A program made the position numbers and the translations under genes. Positions 15,446 through 22,525 of a stretch of DNA of 64,000 bases are shown piece after piece (within the stretch, counting starts at the first letter, position 1; every line of letters begins with the position of its first letter). Location of the stretch: contig OY762456.1 in NCBI GenBank assembly GCA_963665785.1, positions 186,001 to 250,000 on the forward strand, given 5' to 3'. Origin of the DNA: UBA7455 sp026713185 (GTDB taxonomy: Bacteria > Pseudomonadota > Gammaproteobacteria > Pseudomonadales > Azotimanducaceae). The notes beneath the pieces were generated by a model. The model did not search any database. It was not told the origin of the DNA and was given only the letters and a program-made list of their open reading frames with translations.

Positions 15446-16706
15446 TGTCCTGCTGCTTGGAAAGAAGCATCTGCAATGCTTTTTCTATAGTCTGGTCGAT
15501 CTCTTGATCTGCGCTAGTGGGCAGAAGATGATTGACGATGCCGTCGTAGTAATGAGCTTTCTGGTCAGCTTCCTTGCCATCACCCCAAACGAACCAAATG
15601 CGGGGATCGCCAAGCTCTGCAAGCTCTCGCGTGATGTCGTTCGTCTCGGGGTCGATGAAGGCTATAAGTCTGAAGCTGGGCAAAGCCAGCCCTTGAAAAA
15701 TGATGTTATTGACGTGCTCGTCTGCAAAGCTGAATCCCATGACGACCAGGACGCTCTGATCCTGAACAACCTGCCTCTGGAATTCGCGGAACATATCAGA
15801 GTACGGCGAACCAAAACTCGCTGTCTGTTTAGACGGGGTCGGATAAATCATAACTCGATGTGTGGACGGATCAAGCAGGCTATGCGACTCTCGAATCGGG
15901 AAGAGACCATTTTCCTCTTCAGTCCAATTTATGGACCCGTGCAACTTGCAGAAGTGTACAAATCCATCGACGGTAGCCCAACGGCGCGAGGTGATATCCA
16001 ACTGTTCTGCCAGTGCTAGTCTGTAGGTGGCAGGATTGAACCTCCGCTCTACAGTTCCTGAGAAGCCATTAGAGTACGGAATACCTGAGCGATCCATAGC
16101 ACGTTCATTGAAAAGATCATAATTGGTCGTGAACACCCAAGGCGGTGCGAGACCACGGGAACGCGTCGCCAGGGACTGGTAAAACCGCCGATATTGCGCA
16201 ACGACGCTTTCATCACCATTGGAAAAGGGTCCTGTAGTGCACTTGTACAAGACGAACTTTTTGATACCCGCAATAATCTGATCAACCAGAGTGGCAACCG
16301 AACTCAGTTCGCCTTTGCCACTTGCTTTGCAGAATTGATGGGCGTTGATTAGAACCTCCATCATCCGCTCAAGATTGCCCTTCACGCCATCGGCAGAAAG
16401 ATCAATGCCGAGCTTGTCGTGAAGTTCGTCCCTTTGCGCAGGGCTGACAAAGACCTCCCCACCGTTCTCGGCGGGCTCCGTGGCGAGCAACGTCTGAAAT
16501 TCTTCTGCCAGAAATCTCATAGTCGAAATTCCTAGCTCATCGTCGCCAATTCTCAGCGAAGAACAACCCGAGCCCATTAAAAAGGACAGATTCTTGGCCC
16601 CAAATACTTCCGCCATCTGCCGCTGGATGATGTCTGCTTTGTCTTCCCAAGAACTTTCGTCCTTGAGCTTTTGGAATTCGTCACGGCTTCCCTTTAAAAA
16701 TTTCAT
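15426..16706 (-). CDS. SIR2-family NADase/effector of the SIR2-HerA pair
   Basis: A 426-residue SIR2-like protein. Visible motifs are a glycine-rich GSG (45-47), TTNYD (193-197), LHGS with the presumed catalytic His256 (255-258) and GFSFADEH (324-331). In phage defence, such SIR2 domains hydrolyse NAD+ on infection and cause abortive death or growth arrest. It is the first gene of the operon with herA. The 159 bp upstream (16707-16865) contain only a possible promoter. No transmembrane segment is seen; the protein should be cytosolic and complexed with the HerA ring. Confidence 0.88.
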   Translation of the reverse strand: MKFLKGSRDEFQKLKDESSWEDKADIIQRQMAEVFGAKNLSFLMGSGCSSLRIGDDELGISTMRFLAEEFQTLLATEPAENGGEVFVSPAQRDELHDKLGIDLSADGVKGNLERMMEVLINAHQFCKASGKGELSSVATLVDQIIAGIKKFVLYKCTTGPFSNGDESVVAQYRRFYQSLATRSRGLAPPWVFTTNYDLFNERAMDRSGIPYSNGFSGTVERRFNPATYRLALAEQLDITSRRWATVDGFVHFCKLHGSINWTEEENGLFPIRESHSLLDPSTHRVMIYPTPSKQTASFGSPYSDMFREFQRQVVQDQSVLVVMGFSFADEHVNNIIFQGLALPSFRLIAFIDPETNDITRELAELGDPRIWFVWGDGKEADQKAHYYDGIVNHLLPTSADQEIDQTIEKALQMLLSKQQDNENGEG

Positions 16707-16865
16707 ATCACTATATTGACACCTCGTTCACAAACTTCGCGTGGTCAGTGGCTACTGAGTCGATTTGGACGCTCCAATTTATTAGTAATAGCGAATCTCT
16801 AATTTCCGCTTTAGGTGACCCGACACTTTGACCAATTCCCAATCATCATGAATCAAGGCTTACAT

Positions 16866-17465
16866 TTAATCCATATTGCCATTGTGTCTCATCACCGCTG
16901 TAACTTGAGCCGCTTGCCTGCTATCACTTGCCGCTCCATGTATTCCACTGCTCTTTTCTCTGAGATTGTCAACACCAAGCACTTTCATCAACGCATTTAT
17001 CGACGGCCCTCTGTGGCTACATGGGAGGTCCATTGCTTGCGCCCAGAGAATGGCTGCTTTCTGACTGCAAAACACACCTTGAATTTCCGGCATTACCAAT
17101 CGGTATCGTGCAACATGATCCAGCAGGATGGGCCAGTGAAAGCTCGCGTTATGAATTACGATAAGCTGATCGTTTAAGTATTCAGCCATCTGGCTCCACT
17201 GGGAATCGAAGGATTTGAATTCGGCAGCCTGTTCATTGGTAATGCCGTGTATCAACTGCGCTTCTTCTGAAATGCGTTTTTGTGGTCTTGTCTTGAACTC
17301 GAAGGATTCCGCAATCTCTCGATTGCTCACCACGGTGATGCTAAGTGTCTCGATATCCGGCAGTCCGCTTTCGTCAGGCAATCCATTGGATTCGGTATCA
17401 AGGACGATGTAATCGTCCGGGAGTTGGGTGAATATCCACAGCATTTCGTTGTACATCGCCGTCAC
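16866..17465 (-). CDS. DnaQ-like DEDDh exonuclease-fold protein, motif II Asp replaced
   Basis: A 199-residue protein of the DEDDh 3'-5' exonuclease fold: motif I LDTESNG (D23, E25) and motif III GIHGAASDS (H176, D181). In motif II the usual HNAxFD is HNASFHW, with His110 where the second catalytic Asp is expected, so activity may be weakened or lost. The start overlaps the RES toxin stop as ATGA, making it the third gene of the Xre-RES operon. It could process RNA or DNA, or act as a binding module; nothing in the sequence decides this. Confidence 0.8.
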   Translation of the reverse strand: MTAMYNEMLWIFTQLPDDYIVLDTESNGLPDESGLPDIETLSITVVSNREIAESFEFKTRPQKRISEEAQLIHGITNEQAAEFKSFDSQWSQMAEYLNDQLIVIHNASFHWPILLDHVARYRLVMPEIQGVFCSQKAAILWAQAMDLPCSHRGPSINALMKVLGVDNLREKSSGIHGAASDSRQAAQVTAVMRHNGNMD

Positions 17466-18154
17466 CTTCTACTGCTGCCATCGAGGGATTCAACATGGAC
17501 GATGGATCCCTGATCATAGTGGTAACGCAGGTAGCGCCAGTGGATGGCATCCGAGAGCACCCTGGGACGCATCACACCATAGCACTCACCCATTACTCTT
17601 ACGCTTTGGTAGTGAACACCGAAGCTATTAGCATTCCGCAACGCGTAGCCGAGTTGTTGTGCCTCTCGATAATCATTAGTGTCATAGATCGCGTCTCCGA
17701 CCAGGCGCCGCACATCGTGAAGGGTTGTAGGCCCCAGTTGCGCACGGATAACGCGAATTTCCTGACTGGTTTGTTCGATTCTGGATTCACGGAGAAAGCG
17801 TGCCTGATGGAAGGATGATTCGGCGATGGCCACCGCTTCATCCGCGGCGCAATAACAGATGCCGAAATCCCGATTGAAGCGGCCACCACGTCCATCCACC
17901 GGCGGGTGAGTGAAGGCCGCCATGATCCAGGACGCACCATCACCATACACCCGGTCTTCCGGTGGTACCAAACGGATATCACCGACTTCATCCCGCAACC
18001 TGGGGTTGGTCAGGGACTCCACGGCATAGAGCACGTCCCAATCCTGCACACTGGAGACGCGCTCGAACAGGCTGATCTGCGGATAGCGCGACAGAATGAC
18101 CCGATAAACCGGTTCATTTGCCTCGCTAACAGGTAGAGTATCGATATCGATCAC
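17462..18154 (-). CDS. RES-domain toxin (NAD+ phosphorylase type)
   Basis: A 230-residue protein with a RES domain: N-terminal PVYRVILSRYP, the core GRGGRFNRDFGICYCAADEAVAIAE (about 109-133, conserved Arg and Glu) and HWRYLRYHYDQGSIVHV at the end. RES toxins of this family break down NAD+ by phosphorolysis. It overlaps its antitoxin by 4 bp, antitoxin first, the usual order for Xre-RES pairs. It looks complete. Confidence 0.88.
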   Translation of the reverse strand: MIDIDTLPVSEANEPVYRVILSRYPQISLFERVSSVQDWDVLYAVESLTNPRLRDEVGDIRLVPPEDRVYGDGASWIMAAFTHPPVDGRGGRFNRDFGICYCAADEAVAIAESSFHQARFLRESRIEQTSQEIRVIRAQLGPTTLHDVRRLVGDAIYDTNDYREAQQLGYALRNANSFGVHYQSVRVMGECYGVMRPRVLSDAIHWRYLRYHYDQGSIVHVESLDGSSRR

Positions 18155-18552
18155 CAGCCACCCCGCTCCACATCGAGGAAATTCCTGACCACGGCCAGAT
18201 CGACCACCTGTCCGGCCAGCAACCGGTCCAGTGGGGTCGTGCCATTGAACAACGGGTTATCGTTGGGGGTAGCCAGCCACTGATCAGCAAGCACCTGATC
18301 GGGCAACAGGATTTGCAGAGATTTGTAGATCCCCAGGATATAACTGGCCCGTTCCAGTAGGTCCCTGGTTAACTTTGCCTTTTCTGGCTGGTTCTTCCAG
18401 TTATAGAGAGTCTTCTCGTTGCTGAGCCCCAACAGGGTCATCTGCTGGGTGCCGGTCAGGCGCCACTGACTGAAAATAGCGAAAATCGACGGCAGCAGTG
18501 AACTGGTGACACTGGAACCACGTTGCAGCAGATGTTCGGCTTGAGCGATCAT
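18151..18552 (-). CDS. Xre/MbcA/ParS-family antitoxin of the RES toxin
   Basis: A 133-residue antitoxin. The N-terminal part has a helix-turn-helix-like region (LTGTQQMTLLGLSNEKTLYNW) and the C-terminal MbcA/ParS toxin-binding region contains WLATPNDNPLFNGTTPLDRL and VVRNFLDVERGGW. AAGGAG lies 6 nt before the ATG. It neutralises the RES toxin and probably represses its own operon through the inverted repeats just upstream. Confidence 0.9.
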   Translation of the reverse strand: MIAQAEHLLQRGSSVTSSLLPSIFAIFSQWRLTGTQQMTLLGLSNEKTLYNWKNQPEKAKLTRDLLERASYILGIYKSLQILLPDQVLADQWLATPNDNPLFNGTTPLDRLLAGQVVDLAVVRNFLDVERGGW

Positions 18553-18576
18553 GATTATCTCCTTAGCAGCATTCAG

Positions 18577-18628
18577 ACTGTATATTTATAGTGCTTAAAT
18601 ACAGCCTAGCAAACTGTAATGGTACAGT
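18577..18628. promoter_or_regulatory. Paired inverted repeats upstream of the Xre antitoxin
   Basis: ACTGTA-ATGG-TACAGT (18613-18628) is a perfect 6-bp inverted repeat, and a second pair CTGTAT...ATACAG spans 18578-18604. On the minus strand TTGACT overlaps the first repeat and could be the -35 box. These repeats are the likely autoregulatory operator of the Xre-RES operon. Confidence 0.5.
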
Positions 18629-18635
18629 CAACTGT

Positions 18636-18757
18636 ATCACAGATACTTTTTGAAGGTACTGGCCGTGATGGTCACAGCAAAGGCAGCCGATCCATTCAAT
18701 CAGAACGGAAAATATCAGTGAGAGAAACCGCCATACTTATAACTATTCCCACTCGAT
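18636..18757. repeat. Distal copy of the guaA 3'-end direct repeat (candidate attachment site)
   Basis: 122 bp matching 22404-22525 with 5 mismatches and no gaps by my alignment. Its right end, ATTCCCACTCGAT, is the reverse complement of the last codons of guaA, so this copy is a duplicated gene tail plus about 107 bp of downstream DNA. It begins 8 bp after the operator of the Xre-RES operon. Such duplications are left by site-specific integration at a gene 3' end. Confidence 0.8.
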
Positions 18758-18896
18758 TATCAATAAGCTATTTTTATCTTTTATTATCAATGGCTTAATT
18801 TCCTGATAATCGGTAATACCATGAAAAATACCTTGCTCAGAAATTCCTTCAGAATACACGGAAAAATCGCCGATTAAGGCCGCGACACAGAACCTC
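18758..18896. other. A+T-rich spacer after the distal repeat
   Basis: Contains TTATCAATAAGC and TTATCAATGGC, two near-identical short motifs around an A+T-rich centre, and no gene. It separates the repeat from the end of the orphan antitoxin gene. Confidence 0.4.
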
Positions 18897-19232
18897 CTAG
18901 GCCACCTTCCGGGCTTTGACTTCCAGGTGTATGCCCTCCTGCTCCTGCAGATAATGGATCACCGCAAACAGGTTGCTCGCCTGGGGGTTCCCTTTCGGCC
19001 CGAACATGCGCATGAGACTCTTGCTCGATTTGCCGAAGACCCGGGACAGCTCCTCAAACCCGATGGTTGCATTGATGTAGTCGCGCAGCACCGCCTTGCC
19101 GGTATCGACATCATCGGCGAGCAGGCATTCGACCCCTTCTTGTAACAGGGCCTTGCGAAACGCCGGATCCCGTTGGGCGCGTGCCTGTATGGTGTCCTTA
19201 AAATCTTTTGTCAAAGCCATCATGTCACTCAC
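18897..19232 (-). CDS. HigA-like addiction-module antidote, without an adjacent toxin
   Basis: A 111-residue protein typical of the small antidote/transcription factors of the HigA-like type: LREYI-like segment LRDYINATIGFEELSRVFGKSSKSLMRMF (helix-turn-helix) followed by GNPQASNLFAVIHYLQ. These are normally encoded directly after a RelE/HigB-like toxin, but the 85 bp upstream hold only a promoter and operator. Either the toxin was lost or this copy acts as a stand-alone regulator. Confidence 0.75.
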   Translation of the reverse strand: MSDMMALTKDFKDTIQARAQRDPAFRKALLQEGVECLLADDVDTGKAVLRDYINATIGFEELSRVFGKSSKSLMRMFGPKGNPQASNLFAVIHYLQEQEGIHLEVKARKVA

Positions 19233-19271
19233 TGTCGAGGTATTCTCTAACCTCTGTCATCTAATGCAGAT

Positions 19272-19289
19272 GGTAGCATATATGTTACC
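19272..19289. promoter_or_regulatory. 18-bp near-palindrome, operator of the orphan antidote
   Basis: GGTAGCATATATGTTACC pairs with itself except at one position on each side. On the minus strand it falls between TTGATA (-35-like) and TACCAT (-10-like, 16-bp spacing), an ideal place for autorepression by the antidote protein. Confidence 0.55.
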
Positions 19290-19317
19290 TTTATCAATAC
19301 CCAAGCAAATATCCATC

Positions 19318-20568
19318 CTATGTCACGGGGGAATTATCGTTCCCGCAGTCGAGCATTCTTGACCGTAAAGCCTGGTGCACAAACTGACTTGTCCCATTGT
19401 CGTTCGCCTCAACGAGTTGCCGAATCTGCTCGGTGACGTCGTCAGCCCTATTCAACCTGATGGCAGCGTCCATTGCCCGGTCATAGGCCTCCATCACATC
19501 CACGTGGGTCAACTCGTAACCCCACCCCTCACTCAACCAGCGCAATGCGGTCAGGGCAGAGCCCAAGGCAAACTCCGGTGCCGAATCGAGGTAATCCCTG
19601 GCTGCCCTGGTCAGTGTTTTTGGATCACAGGGACTCCTGTTCGCAAGGTCCAATGCGAGTTCGTACAGCTCCAGCTCCTTTGCGGTCGCAAACCATTTTC
19701 CTTCATCTCCGGGGTTCGTGGCGATGAGGTCGGCCAGAATCGCTGACGTATCCTTCATGGGATAGCGTTTTGCCACAGCACGAAACCGGGCGAGATACGA
19801 ATTGCCCTGGGCCGCTCTCAGCCCATAGCGCCGATAGGCCTCGTCATGCAGGCCAGAGGAAATCAGGATCTCTTCGCATGCTTTATCAATGGTCGAATCC
19901 GGTTGGTTCAAGCCTCTGGATGCCTCGGCGTATTGCAGCGCTTCCGACTTCTTGCCCATCGCCAATAACGCTTCAACGCCGTAGCGACGGTAGTGCCAGA
20001 AGGGTATTCGGTCCAGGGCCAGAAGGTCGAGAATTTCTTCATAGCGCCCCGCCATCAGCAGGCAGGACAGGCAGGCCGTTGCGCCATGAAAATAGTTACC
20101 TGGATTCGGATTGGTCCAACACGACCTCAGTGTCGGCATCAATTCTTCCGCCCACTGATTGGCGGTTTCCACCGAACCGCATACCTCTCCCCAGCGGTCT
20201 CCCACCGGCGCCAGGTAGTCGACACCATCATCCTCCATGGCCTGCCATAAGCGTTCGAGCCATTTTTGGCGTGTAGTGGCATCCGCCAGCGCGTTGATGA
20301 TGAAGGGAAGCAGTTGGTCGAGTGTTTTGTTCACCGCAGAACCCAGGGCGCCGCTGGAGCTGTCCACATGCTCCAGCGCAGGCCAGAGCTTTTCGATCAG
20401 GCGAACGGCACCTTCTGCAGCCAGATCAGGTTCTTTCTTCGCCACCTTTTTTATTTCGGAAACAGCTTCGCGAAGTCGCTGGCACGCCAATCTGGAGGAT
20501 TTCCAGCCATAGGCTCCTGCACGGAAGCGTGCAGGGAAGATCCATTTGTGAGCGCTCCGGGTGCTCAA
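19318..20568 (-). CDS. Conserved island protein of unknown function, helical repeats
   Basis: A 416-residue protein rich in Ala and Leu helices that read like TPR/HEAT-type repeats (MAGRYEEILDLLALDRIPFW; MGKKSEALQYAEASRG; GLHDEAYRRYGLRAA; LYELALDLANRSPCDPKTLT). It belongs to a recurrent family I know only as hypothetical, with SEIKKVAKKEPDLAAEGAV and LEHVDSSSGALGSAVN as hallmarks. No catalytic motif or signal peptide is seen. The start is a TTG at 20568 with an AGG about 8 nt upstream. It lies just downstream of a PglX fragment, whether by chance or by former association is unclear. Confidence 0.75.
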   Translation of the reverse strand: MSTRSAHKWIFPARFRAGAYGWKSSRLACQRLREAVSEIKKVAKKEPDLAAEGAVRLIEKLWPALEHVDSSSGALGSAVNKTLDQLLPFIINALADATTRQKWLERLWQAMEDDGVDYLAPVGDRWGEVCGSVETANQWAEELMPTLRSCWTNPNPGNYFHGATACLSCLLMAGRYEEILDLLALDRIPFWHYRRYGVEALLAMGKKSEALQYAEASRGLNQPDSTIDKACEEILISSGLHDEAYRRYGLRAAQGNSYLARFRAVAKRYPMKDTSAILADLIATNPGDEGKWFATAKELELYELALDLANRSPCDPKTLTRAARDYLDSAPEFALGSALTALRWLSEGWGYELTHVDVMEAYDRAMDAAIRLNRADDVTEQIRQLVEANDNGTSQFVHQALRSRMLDCGNDNSPVT

Positions 20569-20607
20569 TGGGAACCTAACCTTCGTCCACGGCTCGTTCG
20601 ATAGCGC

Positions 20608-20994
20608 TCACCCTGCTACACCCTGGCCCAAATATTTGGCTTCTGCTGCCGGGTGCACCATGTCTTCGTCGATATGACCCATCTTGGCCTCGGCCAGTAT
20701 TTCGGGCTGGAACTGCCCCTCGGCTGGCGATACCACACCAATGCGGGTGTAGCGGTTCATGTCCATGAAGCGCAATGCACAGAAGTGGTTGAACCAGATG
20801 TTGGCAACCTTTTCGATCACCTGCTCATTGTCATGCGCTTTGATCTGCTCTTCAAGCTTTTTAACTGCTTCCGCTCTCTCCCGTCTGGCCACGCTATCTT
20901 TGGCCAGTACCAGCTTGAGCTTGTTCGACACCTGCTCAATAAGGCTACGGCGTGCAAACTGGGTGAATTTTTTTGTTTGGCTGTTTCCATTCAA
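20608..20994 (-). pseudogene. pglX: N-terminal fragment of a BREX-type PglX adenine methyltransferase
   Basis: Encodes about 115 recognisable residues: KKFTQFARRSLIEQVSNKL, VIEKVANIWFNHFCALRFMD, RIGVVSPAEGQFQPEILAEA, GHIDEDMVHP, then an unrelated short tail (AAEAKYLGQGVAG) and a stop. This is the N-terminal helical region of PglX-type N6-adenine methylases (normally over 1,000 residues); the catalytic domain is absent. It begins at TTG with AAAGGA just upstream. It marks a lost BREX-like system and is unlikely to methylate anything. Confidence 0.75.
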
Positions 20995-21123
20995 GAATCC
21001 TTTGAATCACGAATGGACGCGAATCCACACGAATAATCTTTAACCACGGAAGGGGCGCTTTCTATACATGCTTTTATGCGCAGACGCATAAATGGGCGCA
21101 TATATTTACGCCGAGAGCATATA

Positions 21124-21467
21124 TTAACGCTTGCGCTCATAAACAGCCCCTTTCCTATCGCCAATCTGAACAATCTCGTCCCGCTTCTTCATGCGCAAGA
21201 GAAGTTTATACGCCTGGTCCTGGGTGACATGACATAAGTCCATAACATCCGCACGTTTTATGCTGCCGTGCTTATCGATGTAGTTGAGCACCAACTGCTC
21301 CTGCTGGATGGGTGCAAAGCCGGCCTGGCGCTGGGATACGAGGAACTGAACAACCATGACGAGCTGCGCTCGGACCCGGCGCTGCAAACGGCGGTGGGCG
21401 CTGAGCCATCGAACAGCGGATTGTCATTGGGTGTATGAATCCACCGATCGTTTTGCGCTTCATTCAA
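21124..21467 (-). pseudogene. Composite remnant: frameshifted Xre antitoxin tail fused to a winged-helix tail
   Basis: The frame from 21467 reads NDRWIHTPNDNPLFDGSAP, matching the WLATPNDNPLFNGTTP block of the intact Xre antitoxin at 18151-18552. After it the match continues only in another frame (RAQLVMVVQFLVSQRQAGF, compare VVDLAVVRNFLDVERGGW). That second frame runs on into QQEQLVLNYIDKHGSIKRAD and DQAYKLLLRMKKRDEIV, a winged-helix tail like those ending AlbA-type ATPases or similar regulators, and stops at 21124. It is a decayed second antitoxin joined to debris of another gene. Confidence 0.6.
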
Positions 21468-21507
21468 TGAGCGCCACGGACGGACTCCTGAACGCCATCC
21501 TTGCTTT

Positions 21508-21557
21508 TACGGATAAATTCCGTAATACTCTCTCTCCTGTTACGGATTTATTCCGTA
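21508..21557. promoter_or_regulatory. Two operators of the TacA-TacT type module
   Basis: TACGGA-TAAAT-TCCGTA (21508-21524) and TACGGA-TTTAT-TCCGTA (21541-21557): two 17-bp inverted repeats with perfect 6-bp arms, centres 33 bp apart (about three helical turns). A possible promoter (TTGCTT at 21501, TAATAC at 21523) overlaps the first. DUF1778 antitoxins are ribbon-helix-helix repressors that bind such repeats. Confidence 0.75.
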
Positions 21558-21577
21558 GAGAATTTTCGGAGATGACC

Positions 21578-21865
21578 ATGCCCAAAGTTTTACGTTATGA
21601 AATGCAGTGGGATAAAGAAACCTATGTACTGGCAGAGCGCGCAGCACGTGCGTCGGGCTTAACCAGTATCAAGGCCTATGTTACCCAGCTGGTGAAGCAA
21701 CATGCGCCCGAGGTCTTGGAAGACTACAGCAGCATTCAACTGACCAACGCGCAGTTCGACACTTTTTGCGAGGCGTGTGACAATTCGCCTGCGCCAACAG
21801 CCAAGATTCGTAAGGCAGCACAAGCACTTGATCAAGAGGGCTTCGTGCTGAATGCCGACCGTTGA
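21578..21865 (+). CDS. DUF1778 (TacA/AtaR-like) ribbon-helix-helix antitoxin
   Basis: A 95-residue antitoxin from the ATG at 21578, preceded by GGAG with 6-nt spacing; the ATG two codons upstream sits too close to that box. The N-terminal part KVLRYEMQWDKETYVLAERAA is the DNA-binding segment, and the C-terminal part (LTNAQFDTFCEACDNSP) is the region that blocks the GNAT toxin. It overlaps the toxin gene by 14 bp. Two palindromes upstream are its probable operators. Confidence 0.85.
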   Translation: MPKVLRYEMQWDKETYVLAERAARASGLTSIKAYVTQLVKQHAPEVLEDYSSIQLTNAQFDTFCEACDNSPAPTAKIRKAAQALDQEGFVLNADR

Positions 21866-22373
21866 GTTTTTGCCACTGGATCCACGCGCGATCAATGTCA
21901 GGACATTTGATTGCGGCAAGGAAGCCATCAACGTGTATCTTCGCCGCTATGCGGCGAAGAACATGGCGCTGAACCTGAACCGAACCTTTGTACTCCCCTA
22001 TACCACCGAAGACAGTTCAGATAAGCCTCAGGTAGCCGCGTACTACACACTGGCCCATCAGACTTTGGTGCGCGAAGAGCTCCCAGACCCGTCTCGCCTG
22101 CCGCGCTATCCCGTCCCGGTCATTTTGCTGGCTCAACTCGGCATCGACCAACGGTTCCATCGGCAAGGCCTGGGAGCAAAAACGCTGGTGCATGCACTCA
22201 GACATGCCTATCAGATAGCGAGCAACCCAAAGGGCTTGCCCGCCATGAGCGTCGTCCTCGATGTGCTCGACGACGACGCACTGGCCTTCTACCAATCGTT
22301 CGACTTCTTCTTGCCGTTGATCGACAACCCCATGAAGCTGTTTGTGCCTATGGCGTCTCTGGAGACACTGTAA
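21852..22373 (+). CDS. GNAT acetyltransferase toxin (TacT/AtaT-like)
   Basis: A 173-residue GNAT protein: LDPRAINVRTFDCGKEAINVYL at the start, acetyl-CoA binding loop RFHRQGLGAKTL (about 100-111) and the late DALAFYQSFDFF with the Tyr expected to act in catalysis. Toxins of this family acetylate the amino group of aminoacyl-tRNA and stop translation. It looks complete and is paired with the DUF1778 antitoxin upstream. It ends 30 bp before the guaA-proximal repeat. Confidence 0.88.
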   Translation: MPTVEFLPLDPRAINVRTFDCGKEAINVYLRRYAAKNMALNLNRTFVLPYTTEDSSDKPQVAAYYTLAHQTLVREELPDPSRLPRYPVPVILLAQLGIDQRFHRQGLGAKTLVHALRHAYQIASNPKGLPAMSVVLDVLDDDALAFYQSFDFFLPLIDNPMKLFVPMASLETL

Positions 22374-22403
22374 CCACACTCCCCTGAACCTGTCTGATCC
22401 GAA

Positions 22404-22525
22404 ATCACAGATACTTTTTGAAGGCACTGGCCGTGATGATCACAGCAAAGGCAGCCGATCCATTCAATCAGAACGGAAAATATCAGTGAGAGAAACAGCC
22501 AGACGTATAACTATTCCCACTCGAT
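22404..22525. repeat. guaA-proximal copy of the 122-bp direct repeat (candidate attachment site)
   Basis: Matches 18636-18757 with 5 differences. Positions 22511-22525 are the last five codons of guaA including the stop, so this copy keeps guaA intact, as expected for integration at a gene end. The 3' end of guaA is a known integration site for genomic islands. Confidence 0.8.

Noticed and set aside
21100..21124. tRNA-like or attachment-site role for the palindromic A+T-rich stretch near 21,060-21,124
   Set aside because: Only a short TATGCG-4 nt-CGCATA repeat is present; no cloverleaf and no second copy in the window.
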